Assembly: GCA_016490735.1 (NCBI GenBank)
Contig: JAEMWC010000625.1
Span: 235,001-299,000 of the forward strand
DNA: 64,000 nt
Direction of reading: 5' to 3'
Source: Pachyseris speciosa
Taxonomy: Eukaryota > Cnidaria > Anthozoa > Scleractinia > Pachyseridae
Positions 56,326 to 64,000 of the stretch are shown piece after piece. Numbering within the stretch: position 1 is the first letter of the stretch; each line of letters opens with the position of its first letter. A model generated the notes under the pieces. That model did no database searches. It was given only the letters and a program-made list of their open reading frames with translations, and was not told the origin of the DNA. The translations under genes and the position numbers were made by a program.

Positions 56326-56360
56326 TGGTGTCACTAGCGGGATTAACTCAGGCCTAAAGA

Positions 56361-58847
56361 ATGTCGGTTAGAGAAGAAGGCGGACAAGCAGCTGCGCAAG
56401 CTGTTCAAGCGCAAATTTTTATGCCACCATCAAACTTGCCCCCACCGAAAGCGCTAACCTTTGATGACAATTTGGCATCGTCGTGGAGAACATGGAAACA
56501 AGCTTGGAAACGATACGAAATTGCAACCGGCGTAAAAAACAGGAAGGTATCGTCCGGGTGTCTACTTTTCTGAGCGTCATCGGCAAGGACGGTGTTAAAG
56601 CTCATGACACATTCACTTGCAACGAGGGAGAAAACCAAGATGACATCGCTTTGGTTCTGCAAAAGTTCGATCAGTTTTGCGCCCCCAGAACGCAGGTAAT
56701 CTACGAACGATACCGTTTCAACAATAGAAACCAAGAACCCGGCGAAAATGTTTCTACTTATCTTACAGAATTGCGAACGATGGCCAAAAACTGTGCTTAT
56801 GATACTATCACCCCGGATGAAATCTTGCGTGACCGCCTCGTGTTAGGCATACGTGACGATCGCGTGCGTGAGCGCCTTCTACGTTTGAACGATTTATCTT
56901 TACAGCAAGCGGTTGACATAATCAAATCCTCGGAAAGACCCAACAGCAAGTGAAACAGATGTCTGGAGGAGACACTTTGGTCAACGCTCTGAAGAAATTC
57001 GGTCCCGCGGTTCAAGTTGAAGACGAAAAATCTATCAAGCCGTCGAAAAGAAGAGCGACTAAGGAATGTGGAAATTGAGGAATGGTTCACGGACGAAATT
57101 GTCCCGCATTGTGGAAACATGAATCACTTTGCTCAAAAATGTCGCGCGCAGTCACGAGGAAGGAAGCCTAGAGTCTCAACTATTACTTCATTTCCGACAC
57201 CGAAGAGGACCCGTACTACATAAGTTCCCTTACTGAGAAGGACAAACCCCAGGCACGGATGGCTGTGATCAAGCTCCAAATTTTAATGCCAGACCCGAAG
57301 TCCGAAGTCCAGTTTCAAATAGACACTGGATCCCAGTGTGACATTCTCCCAGCAGGAATATACAAGCAAATCACAGGGGACACACACCTACAGCGCCTTA
57401 AGCCCTGCAACAAAGAGATTGTCTTGTACATAGGAGAACATCGCAAAATTGCTGGCAAAGCAAATCTCCTCGTCTGGTCTGGTGGAAAGCGTAACTCACT
57501 CGAATTCAACATTATCGATGGTGACTACCAGCCGATCCTGTCATTAAACACAAGCATTACTCTGGGATTTGTGAGCCTGCACAACTGCGATGTACTGGCT
57601 TTAAAAGTTAAGACACACGAAGAGTTTGACGATGTATTTGAGGGATTAGGCGCCCTGCCCGGAAATTACAAGATCGCATTAGACGAAACTGTACCACCCG
57701 TGGTTCACGCCCCGAGACGAGTGCCAGTAGCTTTGCGACCTCGCATCAAAACCAAGGTAGACGAACTGGTTGATCGCAAAGTAATTGTGCCAGTCACTGA
57801 ACCGACCGAGCGGGTATAGAGCATGCTGGCCATTGTGAAGCCCAACAAGGTCCGCATTTGCATTGTTCCGAGGGACCTTAACCGCGCAATTCGTCGAGAA
57901 CATTATCAGCTGCCCACCATCGAAGAAGTTGCCACCCGATTAGCAGGTGCCAAGAAGTTTACTCTCTGCGACGCGAAGGATGGTTTCCACCAAATTGTTT
58001 TAGACGATGCCTCAAGTTACCTGACAACCTTCAACTCGCCCTTTGGATGATATCGGTGGACGCGCATGCCATTTGGCATCTTCAGTGCCCCTGAAGTCTG
58101 GCAGCGACGTATGCATGAATTTGTAGAAGACCTAGAGGGTGTTGAAGTCATCGCAGATGATTTTCTAATAGCTGGTTTTGGTGAGTCCGACGAGGAGATC
58201 AACACCAGCCTGGAAAGGCATGAACGTGCTTTCTTTCTGAAACTCAACAAAGAAAAGATGAAACGAACACAAAACCGAAGTGCGGTTTATGGGACATCTC
58301 CTAACTCCTGAGGGCCTGAACGCTGACCCTGCCAAAGTGGAAGCCTTAGCTATGCCACCGCCCACCGATGTTAAAGGCCTTAAGAGGTTTCTTGGCATGG
58401 TCAATTATTTAGCCAAATTTTTGCCTCTTTTGTCCGACATGACTCAACCGTTGCGAAGACTCGAAGACAAGGAAGTGGAGTGGTGCTGGTTACTGCAGCA
58501 CCAGAAAGCGTTCACCACAGTAAAACAGTACTTGGCCGAAGCCCCTGTCCTGAAGTACTACGATATCAAGGAAGATGGCACAATCCAATGCGACGCCAGC
58601 GAGACTGGTCTGGGTGCTGTACTAATGCAGAACGGACAGCCATCGCCTATGCCTCCAGGGCGCTTACTGACACGGAAACTCGTTATGCCCAAATTGAAAA
58701 AGAATTCTTAGCAATGTGTGGTCAACTAACAATTTCGATCAGTACATACTTGGACGCGAAGTTGTCCACATCGAGTCCGACCACGAACCACTGAAAGCGG
58801 TTTTTAGCAAACCAATTCACAAGTCACTAAAGAGACTCCAGCGGATG
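56361..58847 (+). pseudogene. Ty3/Gypsy gag-pol, truncated in RNase H
   Basis: Gag: MSVREEGGQAAAQAVQ at 56,361, then QVIYERYRFNNRNQEPGENV...FVTELRT-like segment to 56,950, and a zinc knuckle remnant HCGNMNHFAQKC (about 57,106). Protease: FQIDTGSQCDILP (about 57,315). RT: RICIVPRDLNRAIRREHYQL, CDAKDGFHQIVLD (about 57,967, motif A), MPFGIFSAPEVWQRRM and VIADDFLI (about 58,147, YxDD box). RNase H: TIQCDASETGLGAVLMQ (about 58,581). Stops and frame changes occur near 56,560, 57,060, 57,818 (TAG), 58,048 (TGA where Arg is usual) and 58,700. The sequence ends inside RNase H at the LINE junction, so there is no integrase and no 3' LTR. Confidence 0.9.
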
Positions 58848-61800
58848 TTAATTTTTTTGTATTTCTTAATTTTTATTGATTTGAAGTCACTTACATTTTT
58901 TCTTATATAAACACGCATAATTCATAAACAAACAAACACACTACACCATATATTTACATACACACACCTCAGTTCCTCTAAATTCTCTTCTACTTTCAAA
59001 TATAATGACTTGCTTATTACAGCACAGCGGCAACACAAGATTCTATATCAATCTAGTTGTTTTTGTACTTGTCCCATTTCATATTGTGAGCTTTTAATTT
59101 ATTATTTGATTTTGAGATCATTGTCTCCAGCTGGTAAATCATTTTAATTTTGGAATTAAATACTTTAATTGAAGGAAGAGATCTGTAGTATCTACAAGAA
59201 TATAAGTACTGTTTAGCAATTATCAAAATATGATTAACAAATAACTCGTCTTCGCACCTAAGAATGCCAAACAGTATATCTTTGTCAGAAAGGTGTTCTA
59301 TCTTAACTCCTTGATTGTCAAGCCATTTTATAACCTCGGCCCAGAAATGCTTAGAATAATAACAAGAAGTAAGAAAGTGCTCCAAAAGGATTCGCTCATA
59401 TCACCACAAAAGGAACATGCCGGAGATGGTATAATGCCTATTTTGCTAAGAAAAGAGTTTGTTACAAGACACCTGTTAAGTAATTTATACTGAAATTCCC
59501 GCGATTTTGTGTCCAAGGAAGTGCGAAATGGCAAGCTGTAAATCTCTTTCCATTCTAGAACATCATTAGCATAAAAGGTATTAAAATTCAGTTGGGCAGT
59601 TGGTGGAGTGATGACTCTATTTCGAAGTTCCTTATAGACAGTCTTTGAAACCACTGTTTCCAATAAAAAATTTTCTCATTTAGACTTAACTTAATTTCAT
59701 TATGCAAATTGAAAGGCTCGTCAACCATAGAAGCAGACGTGGTTAATGATTCACGCCATTCAGCTGGTAAGGCATCGATTACAGAAATAAGTCTAAAGAT
59801 ATCTAATGGCGAGATGTTTAGTTCTCTCAATTTGTAATTACTTTTAACAATAAATTCATTGTTATCGGAGATCAGATCCCCCATTCTAAGAATTCCTTTT
59901 TTTTGCAAGATTCTCAAAATACACAGATTTGCCCCCGATGCAGATGAATTTATTGTTCCACACAATAACTCTGGAAAGATCTTGTCTGTTTTGATCCTGT
60001 AAACTTATGTGATTTGCTGCGGAACATTTTGCGAAGCTTCTGAAGCATTCTTCGTAAAATACTGGAAGCTTTATAGGCAATTTCTTCAAATCAAAATCAC
60101 AGCATAAGATAAAATTACCCCTAACGGGTTCAAGATAGTGCAGAAGAATGTTTTTCCAGTTGCTCCGTTGATCGCTTGCCAATTTCTTACAACAAAGAAC
60201 TCTTTGGGTTTCTATTATAGAATCTAAATGTGGAGCTTTAAGTCCTCCGTCCTCGATGTCACTGATAAGAGCAAAACGTTTGACTTTGTCCTTCCCTTCC
60301 AGACAAAATCGAAAATAATGTTGTTCACGTCTTTCACAAATTCCTTATTTACTGATATCAAACTCGCCCAATATAGGAAAATAGGAATAATAAAGGTTTT
60401 GACAATTTGAATTCTTCCGATAATGGTCAGGTCCCTCCAACTCCAGATTCGTAGTTTTTGTTGAATTGAACTAATTAATTCATCAACATTTAATTTTTGT
60501 TTAGCTCGAAGATCATAGGTGAAGTGCACTCCCAAGATTTTAACAGCCTTTTAATTTTTAAGTTGCCTATAATAGCGGCGTTGTCATGTTGTATAGTATA
60601 GGCTCTATTACCTAATAGCATTATTTCAGATTTTTCGTGGTTAATTGTCAGGCCTGAACAATTTCCGTAATCTTTTACAAGCTTAAACAAGGACACTGCC
60701 TATAAAAGGATAGCTCCTCCCCTCTTTGTCACGCAGTTTCTGCTTGAACGACTTTATTCAATACGTGGTTTTCACGTACGTCATCGCCGCCATGTTGGAA
60801 ATCGTAAACAATAGATCTCTCATTAGCTCCTTTGTTCGTCCTCCGGCATTTTCTCGTTTCACCATTGTTATCTGTGTCTCCAGAGATTGGCTGCAAACCA
60901 TATATGGCGGACCCAGTGAGAAAGAAGAAGGGAAGCCAGTAATGTAGAAGAAGGATATATAATGGGGTGTGTGTCTCATTCTCAGTCGAAGTTACTCAAT
61001 TCTGGTCACTAGCGTTGGAAAACCTGAAGTTTAACTTTCATTTTATCCGAATGCAATAAATTTTGAATTTCTCGTACTAACAAATTTGAATTTGGCGCCC
61101 CTGATGTTGACGGTCGACATCAAGAATGAAATGACTGACGGCTTGCCCAGTCCAACGTTCCTTATATAGGCAGTGTCCGTGTTTAAGAAAGTTTATAAAC
61201 GAAATATCATCTTTCAAAAACCAGTTAAATAATCTGCAAAAAGGCTTAATCTGATCTCTTCTTTGTCTACCTTAATACCACGGATATCTTTACTATTGCG
61301 TATACTAATACAGAGAATTTCTAGCACTATGATGAACAAGTAGGCAGAAAGGGGGTCTCCTTGTCTCACTCCCCTTTCAACTGCAAAGGGCTGAGTAGAA
61401 AAACCATTGTTTACGACACAACTAGAGATATTGTTGTAAAATATATGAATCCATTGCAGAAATGACGGGCCAAAGCCAAAGGAGGATAAGGTGCGGAAAA
61501 GAAAATCTCTGCTTACAGTATCAAAGGCTTTTTTTGAAATCTATACAAATCATTCTCCCCTCAAGATTACGCCTTTCTGAGAATTCCATGACATCTTCAA
61601 TCGTTCTGACTGCGTCAAAAATGGTTCTTTCCCTAACATATGCACATTGATCATAATGTATAATATCTGGTAAAACATTCCCTAATCTTTTAGCAATAGC
61701 TTTTGACCCTATTTTAACGTCCACATTGATAAGTGAAATTGGTCTCCAGTTCGACAAGTCCCGCTTATCTTTATCCCTTTTCTCTGTTAAGGTGATAATA

Positions 61801-62895
61801 GCTTCCTTCTGGGAATTTGATAACTCGCCATAGTCATAAGAATAGTTTAAGCTGTCTACCATCAGATTTCCTAAAGTGTGCCAAAAAGCTCGATAGAATT
61901 CGGCTGTTAATCCATCATTGCCTGGTGACTTATTGCTTTCAAATAGCTGAAGACTCTTGTAACACTCGTCAACCGTTAATTTTCCATCACAGGTTCGAGC
62001 CTCATTATTACTGAGTTTCGGGATTCCAGAATTCTTCAAAAAAGAGTTTAACATATCCTCTGATGGTCTAAGAGGATCACGTTTACAAAGATTGGAATAA
62101 AAATTTTGAATTTCCTGCAGAATTTTTTTAGGATCGGTGATTAGCACTCCGTCATTGTTAAAAACCTTGCGAACAGAGCTTGTAGCTTTTTTATGCGTTT
62201 CTAGGTTTAAGAAATACTTATTGCTTTTTTCACCTTTCTCATACCAAGTGGCTTTTGATCGAATAATGGCGCCTTTTGCGCTCTGTTCGTAAATAGAGTC
62301 ATATTCTATTTTCAACATTTCAAGCTCCTCCTTATTCTCAAGGTTGGTGATTCGTTGCACTTTTCTTCGCAGATCCTCAGAGAGGTCTCAATATCAGATT
62401 TCTTTTTTCTTTTTTTACGTGCTTGTTCTTTGCTGTATTTTATTGAAACTTGTCTAATCCTGTACTTGATTGATCCCACAGCAGTCTTTTATCTTTAACT
62501 TCATCGAATTCACTTAACCACATAGGCACGCTATCATTACTCAATGTAATAAAATCGTCGTCGTCGGTAAGACTAGCATTAAACTTTCCAAAAAGAGGGA
62601 CCGTGCTCCGGTTTGCCTAAGTTGTTAAAATGAAGAAAAATTGCCGAGTGGTCAGAGTTAATCGAAGGAATAATATCAGATTTCTTGATATCATCCTGGC
62701 AAGCATCACTGATTAGCCAGTAATCAAGTCTTCTCTGAATAAAAGGATTTTTTGCCTCCACGTAAAACGTTTAGATTCCGGATTTCGTATTCGCCAAATG
62801 TCTACTAAATCAAATCGAGACATAAATCTTGTATTTGTTTAACAGAGTCTTTTTTAAATGGTTTGCCACCGAAACAATCAAGGTCAGAGTCGAGT
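58848..62895 (-). pseudogene. Tx1/L1-type LINE ORF2, 5'-truncated and decayed
   Basis: Read on the minus strand: endonuclease C-terminus (DLDCFGGKPFKKDSVKQI, then KNPFIQRRLDYWLISDACQD and INSDHSAIFLHF, 62,895-62,579); reverse transcriptase (NKSPGNDGLTAEFYRAFWH, LSNWRPISLINVDVKIGSKA, 62,360-61,521; then GFGPSFLQWIHIFYNNISSC and ERGVRQGDPLSAYLFIIVLE). The catalytic box appears as LFADYLTGF, with the second Asp of FADD changed to Tyr. After a 503-bp insertion (60,684-61,186) come SGLTINHEKSEIMLLG, IWSWRDLTIIGRIQIVKTF and the Cys-containing C-terminus (CSFCGDMSESFW...HFLTSCYYSKHFW) to 59,053, then an A-rich 3' end at 58,848. The missing 5' part fits ordinary target-primed truncation. Confidence 0.88.
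60684..61186. mobile_element. 503-bp inverted-repeat element inside the LINE
   Basis: CTTAAACAAGGACACTGCC at the left is mirrored by GGCAGTGTCCGTGTTTAAG at the right, and the similarity extends through TATA(A/T)AAGG. LINE coding sequence resumes on both sides, so this is an insertion. The interior is non-coding on inspection (frames of at most 73 codons). The target duplication is uncertain. Confidence 0.65.
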
Positions 62896-62989
62896 GTGAG
62901 TAGTGTATTAGGCACCGGAGACTCCGTTTTTTTGCGGTGGTTTCTCATTAAATTTGCGGTGGAATACATTAATGTCGATGACGTAATTA

Positions 62990-63160
62990 TAGTGGATGTA
63001 TTCCTTTACACAACAGAGACAGTGGATGAATTCCTTAGGATAATAACAGTGGATGTATTCCTTTACATATAAACAGAGACAGTGGATGAATTCCTTCGCA
63101 CACTAATAGCGGATGTATTCCTTTTCAAAACAGAGACAGTGGATGACTTCCTTCGCAACC
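62990..63160. repeat. Minisatellite, ~28-33 bp unit
   Basis: Six copies of (A)GTGGATG(T/A/C)ATTCCTT follow each other at about 62,992, 63,021, 63,048, 63,081, 63,107 and 63,138. They alternate as pairs sharing 'CAGAGACAGTGGATGA' and 'AATAACAGTGGATGT', a higher-order period of about 59 bp. Confidence 0.75.
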
Positions 63161-63267
63161 TCTCGCTGATGTTTGCTAAAGTTATTTTTTTTTAACTCAA
63201 CAAAGACTGTAGTCGTCACGTTATTAATGTGATAATGGTTAATTGAAAACTCGATTGTTTCCCAACC

Positions 63268-63274
63268 CATAAAA
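63268..63274 (+). promoter_or_regulatory. TATA-like box
   Basis: CATAAAA lies 76 nt before the ATG at 63,350, in a context (CCCATAAAAGCGCG) typical of animal core promoters. Confidence 0.4.
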
Positions 63275-63349
63275 GCGCGTTCTGTGCCGAACACATCATT
63301 CATAAACGTCTATCGGTCGAGTTATTTCTTTGGTGAGGTGTTTCCAAAC

Positions 63350-63943
63350 ATGGAAGTTGAATCTAGTTCTAAACCTTTCTTGACGGTTGACGAAGTGGAA
63401 CAAGTTCAACGGCAGAGGATAGCCAGTCTTGTCGGTCAGATATTACAGCTTACTTACGTGGCTATACTAGACTCACTGATCCATGAAGAAAAAGTAAATC
63501 GCTGCAATGGCTGCGCTATTCAACATCCCAGTCAAATACAGCACTCCTGTCTGATGATGGATAGCGAAGATGCTTGGATGTATTTCCGAGATGACGTGTC
63601 GGAGAAAATCAACCTCAACGACGTCCAAAAAATTGCCGAAAGTGTTTGCAGTGCTCTTGGCTTCAAACTAAGCAAATCTTGGAAAGCCTACGTGAGCGAG
63701 CTCGCAAAGACGCCTTGGACCAGTCAATACCTCACATCTCTGGAGCTTGAAGGATGTGGTGAAGTTACTCAAGCGAAACAACTACAAGATCGAATTTTGC
63801 ATTCAGTTTACTATGGCCTCAGTGGTCTCAAGTGGAAAATATCAGTGAAAGAGTCAATTCAGAGAACAATGACCTCAGTGAAATTCAATGTCCTGAAACT
63901 ATTGTCAGAAAAGAAGAAGAACCAATGGACCTTGACCTTGTAA
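63350..63943 (+). CDS. Unrecognised single-exon protein, 197 aa, CxxC...HxxxxH/C motif
   Basis: The start is ATG 63,350 (MEVESSSKPFLTVDEVEQVQ). An in-frame ATG at 63,284 exists but lies too close to the TATA-like box (63,268) and adds an atypical sequence. The protein is helical and soluble with no signal peptide. Residues about 48-66 read RCNGCAIQHPSQIQHSCLMM, a Cys/His cluster (CxxC, H, H, C) that could bind zinc. The middle carries DAWMYFRDDVSEKINL and ESVCSALGFKLSKSWKAYVS, and the tail is basic. There are no interruptions, and an AATAAA poly(A) signal lies at 63,974. This may be a host gene or the accessory ORF of a mobile element; I cannot name the family. Confidence 0.6.
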   Translation: MEVESSSKPFLTVDEVEQVQRQRIASLVGQILQLTYVAILDSLIHEEKVNRCNGCAIQHPSQIQHSCLMMDSEDAWMYFRDDVSEKINLNDVQKIAESVCSALGFKLSKSWKAYVSELAKTPWTSQYLTSLELEGCGEVTQAKQLQDRILHSVYYGLSGLKWKISVKESIQRTMTSVKFNVLKLLSEKKKNQWTLTL

Positions 63944-63973
63944 TCAATGAAATTCAAAATAAGCTGTTTCTGT

Positions 63974-63979
63974 AATAAA
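63974..63979 (+). terminator. Poly(A) signal AATAAA
   Basis: A canonical hexamer 31 bp after the stop codon of the 63,350 gene, consistent with a short 3' UTR. Confidence 0.5.
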
Positions 63980-64000
63980 GCATTTACACGATTTGATTTT

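Overview
The window looks like nuclear DNA from an animal, most likely an anthozoan cnidarian such as a stony coral. It is AT-rich, gene-poor and dominated by transposable elements: a tRNA-derived SINE, palindromic MITEs, Penelope/retrozyme-like hammerhead motifs, Ty3/Gypsy fragments, a Tx1/L1-type LINE and a Polinton/adintovirus. No bacterial features (operons with ribosome sites, CRISPR, IS elements) are present. The taxonomic call is an inference from element families, not from a marker gene.

Layout. 1-8,733: mostly non-coding, with an unrecognised decayed gene (about 1,448-3,784), small MITEs, a (TAA)n tract, a tRNA-SINE, an 80-bp tandem repeat and an 80-bp-armed fold-back element. 8,734-34,775: a tandem array of eight units of about 3.06 kb. 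Units A and B are diverged, C-H are almost identical, and unit A carries a 2.4-kb TTAA-flanked insertion whose empty site is visible in the other units. 34,776-37,880: non-coding, with a 549-bp element bearing 52-bp terminal inverted repeats around a hammerhead-ribozyme-like motif, and another palindromic MITE. 37,881-38,710: a Gypsy integrase C-terminus with a short LTR, minus strand.

38,711 to about 55,790: a decayed endogenous Polinton/adintovirus of about 17 kb. Its replication/integration genes are a protein-primed DNA polymerase B and a retrovirus-like integrase. Its virion module is a packaging ATPase, a penton-like and a major capsid protein, an adenain-like protease, a probable membrane-active core protein, a collagen-plus-phage-tail-like fibre and a parvovirus-type phospholipase A2. 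Around these lie about ten small genes of unknown function. Many start codons sit directly next to a TATA element, and two pairs of divergent genes share a tiny intergenic promoter. Nearly every long gene has frameshifts or in-frame stops, several best explained by CGA-to-TGA change, so this copy is dead by itself.

55,968-62,900: a broken THAP-domain exon cut by a 5' Gypsy LTR, a Gypsy gag-protease-RT-RNase H pseudogene, and a 5'-truncated Tx1/L1 LINE on the minus strand that abuts the Gypsy RNase H and is itself split by a 500-bp inverted-repeat element. 62,990-63,160 is a minisatellite. 63,350-63,943 is the only clean single-exon ORF of good length, with its own TATA-like box and poly(A) signal; its family is not recognised.
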